64,000 bases of DNA from Prevotella sp. (lineage in GTDB: Bacteria > Bacteroidota > Bacteroidia > Bacteroidales > Bacteroidaceae). The stretch covers positions 1 to 64,000 of the forward strand of contig JAFTGB010000058.1 of NCBI GenBank assembly GCA_017458125.1, given 5' to 3'. A program made the translations under genes and the position numbers. The notes under the pieces are model-generated. The model made no database searches, was not told the DNA's origin, and was given only the letters and a program-made list of their open reading frames with translations. How positions within the stretch are numbered: position 1 is the first letter of the stretch; each line of letters starts with the position of its first letter. Below are positions 26,671 to 35,256 of this stretch, piece after piece.

Positions 26671-28110
26671 ATGAAACCGCTAAACAAACACTTCGCTCCT
26701 AAGAGCGTCATGCCTGAAAAGGTGATTCAGTTCGGTGAAGGTAACTTCCTCCGCGCATTCGTTGATTGGATTATCTGGAACATGGACCAGAAGACCAACT
26801 TCAATGGCTCTGTCGTCGTCGTACAGCCCATTGACAAGGGTATGGTAGAGTGGCTCAACGGCCAGGACTGTCTGTATCACGTCAACCTGCAGGGCCGCGA
26901 GAACGGACAGCCCGTGAACACGCTGGAGCGTATCGACGTCATCAGCCGCGCACTGAACCCCTACTCGCAGAACGATGCCTTCATGGCACTGGCCGACCAG
27001 CCCGAAATCCGTTTCGTCATCTCGAACACTACGGAGGCTGGCATCGCCTTCGACCCCGCCTGCAAGCTGGAGGACAAGCCTGCTTCGTCCTACCCCGGCA
27101 AGCTGGTGCAGCTGCTGTACCGCCGCTGGCAGACCTTCAACGGCGACCCCACGAAGGGTCTCATCATCTTCCCCTGCGAGCTCATCTTCCTGAACGGCCA
27201 TGTGCTGAAGGACTGCATCAACAAGTATATTGAGTTGTGGCAGCTGCCCGCAGACTTCAAGAAGTGGTTCGACGAGTGCTGCGGTGTCTACGCTACGCTG
27301 GTAGACCGCATCGTACCGGGCTTCCCCCGCAAGGAGATTGCCCAGATTCAGGAGAAGGTGGGCTACCGCGACAACCTCGTCGTACAGGCCGAGAACTTCC
27401 ACCTGTGGGTTATCGAGGCACCGAAAGAGGTGGCCAACGAGTTCCCAGCCGACAAGGCCGGACTGCATGTGCTCTTCGTACCCTCGGAGGAGCCCTACCA
27501 CAAGCGTAAGGTGACGCTGCTGAACGGCCCGCACACCGTGCTGTCTCCTGTGGCCTTCCTGAGCGGTGTCAACATCGTGCGTGACGCCTGCAACCATGAA
27601 GTCATCTCGAAGTACATCCACAAGGTACAGTTCGACGAGCTGATGCAGACCCTCGACCTGCCCTTGGACGAGCTGCAGAAGTTTGCCGCCGACGTGCTGG
27701 AGCGCTTCGACAACCCGTTCGTCGACCACCAGGTGACGAGCATCATGCTGAACTCGTTCCCCAAGTTCCAGGCTCGCGACCTGCCCGGTGTGAAGACCTA
27801 TCTGGAGCGCAAGGGTGAACTGCCCAAGGGACTGGTGTTCGGTCTGGCCGCCATCATCACCTACTACAAGGGTGGCAAGCGTGCCGACGGTGTGGAGATT
27901 GTACCCAACGACGACCAGAAGATTATGGACCTGCTGAAGGAACTGTGGGCTACCGGCGACACCCAGAAGGTGACCGACGGCGTGCTCGGTGCTGAGTTCA
28001 TCTGGCAGGAAGACCTCAACAAGGTGAAGGGTCTGAACCAGATGGTCAAGCAGTTCCTCGACATCATCCAGGAGAAGGGTATGCTTGAAGCTGTCAAGAC
28101 GATTCTTTAA
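26671..28110 (+). CDS. uxaB: Tagaturonate reductase (altronate oxidoreductase)
   Basis: A 479-residue member of the mannitol dehydrogenase/UxaB family, NAD-dependent, interconverting D-tagaturonate and D-altronate in galacturonate catabolism. The N-terminal dinucleotide region contains VIQFGEGNFLRAFVDWIIWNMD. The catalytic region includes KRKVTLLNGPHTVLSP with the lysine typical of the family. Length matches E. coli UxaB (483). It stands alone between a promoter and a terminator, away from uxaA at 36352. Confidence 0.92.
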   Translation: MKPLNKHFAPKSVMPEKVIQFGEGNFLRAFVDWIIWNMDQKTNFNGSVVVVQPIDKGMVEWLNGQDCLYHVNLQGRENGQPVNTLERIDVISRALNPYSQNDAFMALADQPEIRFVISNTTEAGIAFDPACKLEDKPASSYPGKLVQLLYRRWQTFNGDPTKGLIIFPCELIFLNGHVLKDCINKYIELWQLPADFKKWFDECCGVYATLVDRIVPGFPRKEIAQIQEKVGYRDNLVVQAENFHLWVIEAPKEVANEFPADKAGLHVLFVPSEEPYHKRKVTLLNGPHTVLSPVAFLSGVNIVRDACNHEVISKYIHKVQFDELMQTLDLPLDELQKFAADVLERFDNPFVDHQVTSIMLNSFPKFQARDLPGVKTYLERKGELPKGLVFGLAAIITYYKGGKRADGVEIVPNDDQKIMDLLKELWATGDTQKVTDGVLGAEFIWQEDLNKVKGLNQMVKQFLDIIQEKGMLEAVKTIL

Positions 28111-28134
28111 CTTTATTATATTACAAAGTTACGG

Positions 28135-28172
28135 GACAGGACGCTGTGAGAGCGTCCTGTCTTATTATTTTG
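28135..28172 (+). terminator. Hairpin terminator after uxaB
   Basis: A perfect 11-bp stem GACAGGACGCT (28135-28145) / AGCGTCCTGTC (28151-28161), loop of 5 nt, followed by TTATTATTTTG. Confidence 0.8.
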
Positions 28173-28246
28173 TTTCATTTTCTTTGCCAAAGGTCGTTTC
28201 TTCACAAAATAATCTTAAAAAGAAACGGAGAATGGAAAATTATTCG

Positions 28247-28254
28247 TATATTTG
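28247..28254 (+). promoter_or_regulatory. -7 element for tkt-rpiB
   Basis: TATATTTG lies about 50 nt upstream of the transketolase ATG at 28306. No strong -33 match. Confidence 0.5.
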
Positions 28255-28305
28255 CAGATAGTTTTCCTAATCGATAGAACTGTAACATTACTTATACTTA
28301 AAATT

Positions 28306-30321
28306 ATGAAGAACGACAACAAGATTATGAACCGGGCTGCGGACAACATCCGCATCCTTGCTGCCTCTATGGTGGAAAAAGCCAAGTCGGGACACCCTGG
28401 CGGTGCCATGGGTGGCGCTGACTTCATCAACACGCTGTACTCTGAATTTCTGGTCTACGACCCCGAGAACCCGGCATGGGAAGGACGCGACCGTTTCTTC
28501 CTCGATCCCGGACACATGGCACCCATGCTCTACAGCCAGCTGTGCCTCATCGGCAAATACACGCTGGACGACCTGAAGAACCTGCGCCAGTGGGGGTCGG
28601 TGACGCCCGGTCACCCCGAGCGCGAGATAGCACGCGGCATAGAGAACACGTCCGGTCCGTTGGGCCAGGGCCACACGTTCGCCGTGGGTGCTGCCATCGC
28701 AGCAAAATTCCTGAAGGCTCGCTTAGGCAACGTGATGAACCAGACGATATACGCCTACATTTCCGACGGCGGCGTGCAGGAGGAGATTTCGCAGGGTGCA
28801 GGACGCATTGCCGGTAACTTGGGACTCGACAACCTCATCATGTTCTACGACGCTAATGACATCCAGCTCAGCACCAAGACCGAGGTGGTGACCAGCGAGG
28901 ACACCGCTAAGAAGTACGAGGCTTGGGGATGGTATGTGCAGAAGATTGACGGCAACGACGTCGACCAGATTCGCGAAGCTATCTGCAATGCGCAGAAAGA
29001 GCAGGAGCGCCCCAGCCTCATCATCGGTCACTGCGTCATGGGCAAGGGTGCCCGCAAGGCCGACGGTTCATCGTATGAAAGCAACTGCGCTACCCACGGT
29101 GCTCCTTTGGGTGGCGACAACTATATCCAGACTATGAAGAATCTGGGTGCCGACCCGGAGAATCCGTTCCAGATATTCCCTGAGGTGGAAGAGCTCTATG
29201 CCAACCGCCGCGAGGAGTTGAAGAAAATCGTGGCTGAGCGCTACGCCGAGAAGGCTGAGTGGGCCAAGGGACATCCCGTACAGGCCAAGCAGATGGAGGA
29301 ATGGTTCAGCGGAAAGGCTCCCGTCATCGACTGGTCGAAGGTGGAGCAGAAACCGGGCTCGGCAACGCGCAGCGCCTCTGCTGCTGTCCTTGGACAGCTG
29401 GCCGAGCAGGTTCCCAACATGATCTGTGCTTCTGCCGACCTGTCGAACTCCGACAACACCAACGGCTTCCTGAAGAAGACCCACGACATCGTTCGCGGCG
29501 ACTTCAGCGGTGCCTTCTTTGAGGCTGGCGTGGCCGAACTGACCATGGCCTGCTGCTGCATCGGCATGGCTCTGCACGGCGGTGTCATCCCCGCCTGCGG
29601 CACCTTCTTCGTATTCTCCGACTACATGAAGCCCGCCGTCCGCATGGCAGCCCTCATGGAGTTGCCCGTCAAGTTCATCTGGACACACGACGCCTTCCGC
29701 GTAGGCGAGGATGGTCCTACCCACGAGCCCGTAGAGCAGGAGGCTCAGATCCGTCTGATGGAGAAGCTGAAGAACCACCACGGCAAGAACAGCGTACTGG
29801 TTGTCCGTCCCGCCGATGCCGAGGAGACTACCGTCTGCTGGCGCATGGCCATGGAGAACACCGACACGCCGACGGCCCTCATCTTCTCGCGTCAGAACAT
29901 AGAGATGCTGCCTGAGGGCAACGACTACACACAGGCTACGAAGGGCGCTTACGTCGTCGCCGGTTCGGACGACAACTATGACGTCATCCTGCTGGCTTCC
30001 GGCTCCGAGGTGTCTACCTTAGAGGCTGGCGCTAAGCTGCTTGCTGCCGACGGCATCAAGACACGTGTGGTCAGCGTGCCTTCCGAGGGACTGTTCCGCT
30101 CACAGCCGAAGGAGTATCAGCAGAGTGTGCTGCCTGCAGGCAAGAAGAAGTTCGGCCTCACCGCCGGTCTGCCCGTCAACCTGGAAGGTCTGGTAGGTGC
30201 CGACGGCTGTGTATGGGGTCTGGAGAGTTTCGGATTCTCCGCTCCCTACAAGGTGCTTGACGAGAAACTGGGCTTCACGGGACAGAACGTCTACGAGCAA
30301 GTCAAGAAACTCTTGGCTTAA
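28306..30321 (+). CDS. tkt: Transketolase
   Basis: A 671-residue TPP enzyme transferring two-carbon units between sugar phosphates in the pentose-phosphate pathway. Features in order: RAADNIRILAASMVEKAKSGHPGGAMG, the TPP/Mg region SDGGVQEEISQG, and the pyrimidine-domain segments FVFSDYMKPAVRMAALM and THDAFRVGEDGPTHEPVEQ. Length is standard. The start at 28306 avoids the promoter. rpiB follows after 24 nt, forming a compact two-gene pentose-phosphate unit. Confidence 0.95.
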   Translation: MKNDNKIMNRAADNIRILAASMVEKAKSGHPGGAMGGADFINTLYSEFLVYDPENPAWEGRDRFFLDPGHMAPMLYSQLCLIGKYTLDDLKNLRQWGSVTPGHPEREIARGIENTSGPLGQGHTFAVGAAIAAKFLKARLGNVMNQTIYAYISDGGVQEEISQGAGRIAGNLGLDNLIMFYDANDIQLSTKTEVVTSEDTAKKYEAWGWYVQKIDGNDVDQIREAICNAQKEQERPSLIIGHCVMGKGARKADGSSYESNCATHGAPLGGDNYIQTMKNLGADPENPFQIFPEVEELYANRREELKKIVAERYAEKAEWAKGHPVQAKQMEEWFSGKAPVIDWSKVEQKPGSATRSASAAVLGQLAEQVPNMICASADLSNSDNTNGFLKKTHDIVRGDFSGAFFEAGVAELTMACCCIGMALHGGVIPACGTFFVFSDYMKPAVRMAALMELPVKFIWTHDAFRVGEDGPTHEPVEQEAQIRLMEKLKNHHGKNSVLVVRPADAEETTVCWRMAMENTDTPTALIFSRQNIEMLPEGNDYTQATKGAYVVAGSDDNYDVILLASGSEVSTLEAGAKLLAADGIKTRVVSVPSEGLFRSQPKEYQQSVLPAGKKKFGLTAGLPVNLEGLVGADGCVWGLESFGFSAPYKVLDEKLGFTGQNVYEQVKKLLA

Positions 30322-30345
30322 ACCATCATTAAAAACAATAGCATT

Positions 30346-30786
30346 ATGGAAGTAAAAACCGTAGGAGTAGCCTGTGACCACGCAGGCTACCCTCTGAAAA
30401 AATACGTCATCCAGTATCTGGAGGAGCACGGCTATCCGTACAAGGACTACGGAACGTGGAGTGACGCCAGCGTCGACTACCCAGACTTCGGCCACGCATT
30501 GGCTGAGGGTATCGAGAGCGGCGAAGTGTACCCGGGCATCGGCATCTGCGGCTCGGGCGAAGGCATCAGCATCACGCTGAACAAGCATCAGGGCGTGCGC
30601 GCCGGACTGGCTTGGATTCCCGAGATTGCACACCTCATCCGTCAGCATAACGATGCCAACGTGCTCGTCATGCCCGGACGCTTCATCGACAACAAGACTG
30701 CCGAGAAGATTATGGACGAGTTCTTCACTGCCTCCTTCGAGGGCGGCCGTCACCAGAAGCGCGTCGACAAGATTCCGGTTAAGTAA
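30346..30786 (+). CDS. rpiB: Ribose-5-phosphate isomerase B
   Basis: A 146-residue RpiB/LacAB-type isomerase converting ribulose 5-phosphate and ribose 5-phosphate. The N-terminal VACDHAGYPLKKYV, the GICGSGEGISI loop (with Cys/Ser) and the C-terminal NVLVMPGRFI are characteristic. It is in operon with transketolase and followed by a strong terminator. Confidence 0.94.
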   Translation: MEVKTVGVACDHAGYPLKKYVIQYLEEHGYPYKDYGTWSDASVDYPDFGHALAEGIESGEVYPGIGICGSGEGISITLNKHQGVRAGLAWIPEIAHLIRQHNDANVLVMPGRFIDNKTAEKIMDEFFTASFEGGRHQKRVDKIPVK

Positions 30787-30803
30787 CCGGCACTAAAAAC
30801 TAT

Positions 30804-30848
30804 CGCACCCACAACCGCTGACATCAGCTGTTGTGGGTGCGTTGTTTT
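30804..30848 (+). terminator. Hairpin terminator after rpiB
   Basis: A perfect 12-bp stem CGCACCCACAAC (30804-30815) / GTTGTGGGTGCG (30830-30841), with an inner GCTGA/TCAGC pairing, followed by TTGTTTTT. It may serve the convergent MBL gene in part. Confidence 0.85.
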
Positions 30849-30864
30849 TATCAAACTGTCGCTG

Positions 30865-31668
30865 TCAGTCCAGCTCAAAAGGACCTGTAGGGGTATTACG
30901 CTTGAGCACTTCCATGCGGAAATCGACACCGGCAACAACACCGTAGCTGCGAAGGACGGCCTCGACGGTTTTACGGGCCAGCTCAGGATGGTTGTTCTCC
31001 TCGCTAAGGTGACAGAGCCAGACATTACGCAACTGTTCAGACATATTCTCGGCAATGGCAATAGCACAATTATGATTACTGAGATGACCCGTCGTCGAGA
31101 GTATACGGCTCTTGAGGAACTGAGGATAAGGACCGCCCTGCACCATCTCTTCGTCATGGTTGGCCTCAATAACCAGGTGACGGGCTTTGGCAATGTAAGG
31201 CTTCATGTCATCAGTAACACAACCGGCATCCGTAATGATACAGAAATTCGTGTCGCCTCCCTCAATGTAATAGCCTACATTATCACTGCTGTCGTGGGGA
31301 ACGCCAAAGGGAGTGACACGGAAATCACCAATTTCTACGGTTACACCTTTTTCTATATAGTGAACCATGTCATCGGCGATTTTCTGCGTGACGCAATAGT
31401 TACGGTTAATTCCGCTATGCACTTCACGAGTAGCATAGACGGGAATATTATAGTCGTGGCTGAAAGAGCCCACAGACTTGATATGGTCGGCATGGTCGTG
31501 GGTGATGAGCACGTTGTGCACTTGAGAAAGACTGACACCATAGGTTCGGAAGTCCTTCTTCAACCCCCTGATACCCACACCAATATCAATGATGAGGGCA
31601 TCAGTAGGCGTCATCAACAAATAGCAGTTTCCACTGCTCCCGCTACCAAACGAAATAAACTTCAACAT
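30865..31668 (-). CDS. MBL-fold metallo-hydrolase (YycJ/WalJ-like)
   Basis: A 267-residue metallo-beta-lactamase-fold protein beginning MLKFISFGSGSSGNCYLL, the usual start of YycJ/WalJ-type hydrolases. The zinc motif HDHADH is at about residues 57-62, with later ligands in VPHDSSDNVGY, TDAGCVTDDM and TGHLSNHN. These proteins are thought to act on nucleic acid or in cell-wall/DNA maintenance; substrate not shown. The ATG at 31668 is chosen over a TTG at 31680. Confidence 0.88.
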   Translation of the reverse strand: MLKFISFGSGSSGNCYLLMTPTDALIIDIGVGIRGLKKDFRTYGVSLSQVHNVLITHDHADHIKSVGSFSHDYNIPVYATREVHSGINRNYCVTQKIADDMVHYIEKGVTVEIGDFRVTPFGVPHDSSDNVGYYIEGGDTNFCIITDAGCVTDDMKPYIAKARHLVIEANHDEEMVQGGPYPQFLKSRILSTTGHLSNHNCAIAIAENMSEQLRNVWLCHLSEENNHPELARKTVEAVLRSYGVVAGVDFRMEVLKRNTPTGPFELD

Positions 31669-31688
31669 TGTTTCAATCAAATTTCGTG

Positions 31689-31696
31689 CAAAATTA
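31689..31696 (-). promoter_or_regulatory. -7 element for the MBL-fold gene
   Basis: Plus-strand CAAAATTA equals minus-strand TAATTTTG, 20 nt before the ATG at 31668, divergent from the lipoprotein promoter. Confidence 0.45.
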
Positions 31697-31719
31697 ATAA
31701 AAAGTAGACACTTTTTGAT

Positions 31720-31727
31720 TATCTTTG
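31720..31727 (+). promoter_or_regulatory. -7 element for the small lipoprotein gene
   Basis: TATCTTTG lies 26 nt before the ATG at 31754; no clear -33 TTTG. Confidence 0.45.
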
Positions 31728-31753
31728 CAGAGAATTTTCAGATATTTAATGTT

Positions 31754-32218
31754 ATGAAACAGGTTTTATTGCTATTCACCATCCTATTGATGACGACAAG
31801 TTGCGAGAACTCTGACAGCAGTGCCAAGGACGCGGAACTGGTGGCAAAGCAATGGGCTGAAGCCTATTTCAACTACGACTTCGAGGAAGCCAGCCACCAT
31901 ATAACAGAAGAAAGCAGCAAATGGCTCCAGCTGATGGCCTCAAACATCACTGAAGCGGATGTGGATGTCATCAACAGCCGCGAGGAGCCTACGACAGTAA
32001 GCGTTACTGACCTGCAACTGGACAACGACACATCAGGACAGGCCACGCTACGGGTGAACAACTGGGTGTGCACAGACTCTATAGGGAAGCCCGCACACTT
32101 GGTGGATGAGGCAGACTTCACCGTTCTGATGGTCAGACGCGACGGAAAATGGCTGATTAAAATGGCAAGCCTACCGCGAAATGAAAAGCAAAGTCACGAC
32201 TCAGCTTGGGATGAATAA
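31754..32218 (+). CDS. Small lipoprotein, possibly NTF2/DUF4878-like
   Basis: A 154-residue predicted lipoprotein with signal MKQVLLLFTILLMTTSC and Cys17 in a lipobox. The mature part (AKQWAEAYFNYDFEEASHHIT to DGKWLIKMAS) has the helix-then-sheet pattern of NTF2-like DUF4878 lipoproteins. No enzymatic motif is visible. Its last 62 bp are antisense to the end of the TamL-like gene. Confidence 0.75.
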   Translation: MKQVLLLFTILLMTTSCENSDSSAKDAELVAKQWAEAYFNYDFEEASHHITEESSKWLQLMASNITEADVDVINSREEPTTVSVTDLQLDNDTSGQATLRVNNWVCTDSIGKPAHLVDEADFTVLMVRRDGKWLIKMASLPRNEKQSHDSAWDE

Positions 32219-34367
32219 TCGGAAAATGTTCCTTTTCGGTTTCGTAGTCAGGATTAACAGCCTTCATACCCATATCAAAGCGCAGAATGAAATAGTCAAA
32301 GTTCAGGCGGATACCTAAGCCATAGCTGACGGCTAACTGACGCCAGAACTCGGAGAAACGGAACTGGCCGCCGGGCTGCGCATCGTAATCGCGAAGCGTC
32401 CACACATTACCAGCATCGACAAAAAGGGCGCCTCCGAATTTCCAGAACAGGTGGGCGCGGTACTCCAGGTTCAGGTCCAGTTTCATGTCACCCGTCTGAT
32501 TGATGAAGTCGATGGCACCACCGCCACGGCTATAGTTTCCCGGCCCCAGACTGCGGACACTCCAGCCACGGACACTGTTGGCACCGCCAGAGAAATAGCG
32601 TTTCTCAAAGGGCAGCACATTGCTGTTGCCATAAGGATAGGCTATGCCGAAGCCAACGTGGAACACCAGCTGACGACGGTAGTCCAAATGGAAGTAGCGG
32701 GCAAAGTCGACATCGCCTTTGACATATTGTGCAAAGGCAATATCAAGGAAAGTAGACTGTCCCAGCCCGTTCTTGTGAAACTTCAGCGTATGTGCAGCAA
32801 GGTCCAGCAAATTGCCAGCCGTTTCCACATTGGTCTTAATGGCATAGTTTCCATTATTATAGGCATAGCGGAAACCCGTCTTCATAATGAAGAGGTCGGC
32901 ATAGTTATAAAGCAGGATTACGTTGCGCGACTTGGTATCGTCAAGGTATTCTTCACGAAACTTAACGCTGACCCAAGGCATCGAGATGAAGTTAAGGTCC
33001 AGCACATCCAACTGGTAACGGTTGTGACGGCGCGCATTCTCCCACTTGTATTTCCAACCGGCGGAAAAAACACGACGGCGAAACTCCGGACGGTTCTGCA
33101 TGTCGTAACGCAACGACACCTCGGAAGTGGCATTGGCCTGCCGACGGACAGCCTGAGAGAGGAAAGGTACAATAAAGCGGGGAAAGGACAGCCGCGTCTG
33201 CAGGCTGTACTCCAAATAGTCAGAATTGGAATAGCCCTCTAACCCCCTGATGGCCTCGTATGCTCCACGCAGCTCAACGGACAGATTTTCAGAACCGCGG
33301 AAAAGGTTACGGTTCTGGTAAGTCAGTGAGACAGCGGCGCCCAAGTCGCCAGCGGTATTAGTACCTTCAGGCTGGAACGATATCGTGGAGGGCTTGTTGG
33401 TGGTAATTGTATATTTGCAGTCAAGCAGCGTCGTATCCGGCACTTCCGTGAATGAGATGTTAGTATAACGGACAGCCCCTAACCGTCCGAAGTGGTTATA
33501 GCTGGACTGCAGGGCAGAGGCAGAATAGGGCTGCCCTTCCTGTATGAAATTATTGCTGCGGAGCACACCCTGCCGCAGATGGACGACGGAATCGTTGGCG
33601 TTGCCGCTGGTAAACTCAACATTACGGATGGTGTACTTCTGGTGGGGAACCGAAGACACCTCACCGTTGCTATAGCGGTGAAGCACTAACGTCAGGTCTA
33701 CAAAGGTGCTCCCCTCGACGGAGTCGGCACGGTAGGTAATAAAATCTTTATTAAATCGGTAGTAACCGCTGTCAGTCAGTATGTTAGTGATGCGCTTGCG
33801 CTCGGCGTCCAAGTTTTCCACGTTGAACACCATACCCGGCAGAAGGCCCTGGTTCTCCTTTTTGTCCATCTGCAACAGCTGGGCAATGACGGAGTCGCGT
33901 ATCTCGTACGACATGTTGTGAATAAAATAAGGCCTTCCCGGGTGCAGATGATATTGGGTGGTGAGCTTTTTGCCTTTGGTCAAGATTTCCACGTCAACCT
34001 TCGCACGAAGATAACCCATGTTCTGCATCTGCGCCTGAATACTCTTGGCCGACAGCGCGGTCTGGGCAGAGTCGTACAAGACTGGCGCCTCACCTATGGA
34101 GCGCAACATGCGGTTAACCCAGCGCGTGGTATCACGCCCTGAGAGGGAATAGGTGCGCAACGGTATCCTTACTGCCGAAAACCACCGTGAGTTGCCGCGC
34201 TGGCGCACAAACTCCTTCAGCTCTGCCGTGTTGATGCCGGGTGTTTTCTCGTCGTCAATCAACTGAACACGGTTAAGCAGATACTGTCCGTCAGCGACAT
34301 ATTTGGTCTCTGAGCAGGCGACCATGACAGCAAGTGTCAGTATGATGATGATGACTCTCTGTTTCAT
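32157..34367 (-). CDS. TamL-like BamA/TamA-family outer-membrane lipoprotein
   Basis: A 736-residue Omp85-family protein. The N terminus MKQRVIIIILTLAVMVAC has a lipobox, so it is lipid-anchored, as in Bacteroidetes TamL. POTRA-like repeats occupy about residues 20-330, followed by a bacterial surface antigen barrel with EKRYFSGGANSVRGW (the conserved lid-lock VRGW-type motif) and a C-terminal FHFAVGLPF. The role is inferred: assembly or insertion of outer-membrane proteins. The longer frame to 34493 overlaps divergent promoters and lacks a signal peptide, so the ATG at 34367 is used. No TamB gene is adjacent. Confidence 0.87.
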   Translation of the reverse strand: MKQRVIIIILTLAVMVACSETKYVADGQYLLNRVQLIDDEKTPGINTAELKEFVRQRGNSRWFSAVRIPLRTYSLSGRDTTRWVNRMLRSIGEAPVLYDSAQTALSAKSIQAQMQNMGYLRAKVDVEILTKGKKLTTQYHLHPGRPYFIHNMSYEIRDSVIAQLLQMDKKENQGLLPGMVFNVENLDAERKRITNILTDSGYYRFNKDFITYRADSVEGSTFVDLTLVLHRYSNGEVSSVPHQKYTIRNVEFTSGNANDSVVHLRQGVLRSNNFIQEGQPYSASALQSSYNHFGRLGAVRYTNISFTEVPDTTLLDCKYTITTNKPSTISFQPEGTNTAGDLGAAVSLTYQNRNLFRGSENLSVELRGAYEAIRGLEGYSNSDYLEYSLQTRLSFPRFIVPFLSQAVRRQANATSEVSLRYDMQNRPEFRRRVFSAGWKYKWENARRHNRYQLDVLDLNFISMPWVSVKFREEYLDDTKSRNVILLYNYADLFIMKTGFRYAYNNGNYAIKTNVETAGNLLDLAAHTLKFHKNGLGQSTFLDIAFAQYVKGDVDFARYFHLDYRRQLVFHVGFGIAYPYGNSNVLPFEKRYFSGGANSVRGWSVRSLGPGNYSRGGGAIDFINQTGDMKLDLNLEYRAHLFWKFGGALFVDAGNVWTLRDYDAQPGGQFRFSEFWRQLAVSYGLGIRLNFDYFILRFDMGMKAVNPDYETEKEHFPIIHPKLSRDFAFHFAVGLPF

Positions 34368-34374
34368 TTTCGTG

Positions 34375-34382
34375 CAAAAGTA
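34375..34382 (-). promoter_or_regulatory. -7 element for the TamL-like gene
   Basis: Plus-strand CAAAAGTA equals minus-strand TACTTTTG, ending seven nt before the ATG at 34367; the leader would be almost absent. Confidence 0.5.
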
Positions 34383-34404
34383 ACAAAAAAAAATTATTTT
34401 TTCG

Positions 34405-34412
34405 TACTTTTG
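34405..34412 (+). promoter_or_regulatory. -7 element for the methyltransferase gene
   Basis: TACTTTTG lies 22 nt before the ATG at 34435, divergent to the TamL-like promoter. Confidence 0.5.
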
Positions 34413-34434
34413 CAGAAAATTTGGTAAAAACACG

Positions 34435-35163
34435 ATGATTAGCAAGAACCAAATACACCTGATACGCTCATTAGAGTCGAAGAAGTACCGCAAACGCGAA
34501 GGCCTCTTCGTGGCTGAAGGGCCAAAGGTCGTGGCAGACCTGCTTCAGGCCGGCTTTATCCCCCACTCCATCTTTTCCACTACAGCGCGCGCCGACGCAA
34601 CAGCCGTCACCGAGGACGAACTGCAGCGCATCAGTTTCCTGCAGCATCCGCAGGAAGTGCTGGCCCTCTTCCGCATTCCCGACTCGACTGAAGTCACCCT
34701 CCCCGGCGACAACGAGCTGTGCCTTGCGCTGGACGGCGTGCAGGATCCCGGCAACGTGGGCACCATCATCCGCATAGCCGACTGGTTTGGCATCAGCACC
34801 ATCTATTGCTCAGAAGACACGGCAGACGTCTACAACCCGAAAGTGGTACAGGCGACGATGGGCAGCATCGCGCACGTACATATTATATATTGCAGCCTGC
34901 CGGAGCTGCTGGCCCAAGCCACCTGCCCTGTCTACGGAACCCTGCTTGACGGAGAAAACATCTACGAGAAGCAGCTGACAGCCAACGGCATCATCGTGAT
35001 GGGTAACGAAGGCAACGGCATCTCTCCCGTCATCCGCGAAAAAGTCACGCACAGGCTGCTCATCCCCAACTACAACACCGGAAACCATACCGCTGAAAGT
35101 CTGAACGTAGCCATAGCCACCGCCGTCACCTGTGCCGAGTTCAGGAGAAGACACATAAAGTGA
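34435..35163 (+). CDS. SpoU/TrmH-family RNA 2'-O-methyltransferase
   Basis: A 242-residue SPOUT methyltransferase that uses SAM to methylate ribose in rRNA or tRNA. An N-terminal substrate-binding domain (KYRKREGLFVAEGPKVVADLL) precedes the knotted domain with LDGVQDPGNVGTIIRIADWFG, IIVMGNEGNGISP and IPNYNTGNHTAESLNVAIATAV, the three TrmH motifs. The target nucleotide is not known from sequence. Confidence 0.92.
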   Translation: MISKNQIHLIRSLESKKYRKREGLFVAEGPKVVADLLQAGFIPHSIFSTTARADATAVTEDELQRISFLQHPQEVLALFRIPDSTEVTLPGDNELCLALDGVQDPGNVGTIIRIADWFGISTIYCSEDTADVYNPKVVQATMGSIAHVHIIYCSLPELLAQATCPVYGTLLDGENIYEKQLTANGIIVMGNEGNGISPVIREKVTHRLLIPNYNTGNHTAESLNVAIATAVTCAEFRRRHIK

Positions 35164-35217
35164 AGTGCTGACGGCATCAGCGTTCGATTAAAAAATAAAA
35201 ATAAAGTAAGCATTCTT

Positions 35218-35248
35218 TTTGTAGTTTGCATCCGTTTTCGTACCTTTG
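35218..35248 (+). promoter_or_regulatory. Promoter for the LacI-type regulator (and uxaA)
   Basis: TTTG (35218-35221), 19 nt, TACCTTTG (35241-35248). The ATG is only eight nt further at 35257, so the mRNA leader would be very short. Confidence 0.65.
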
Positions 35249-35256
35249 CAGGAAAT

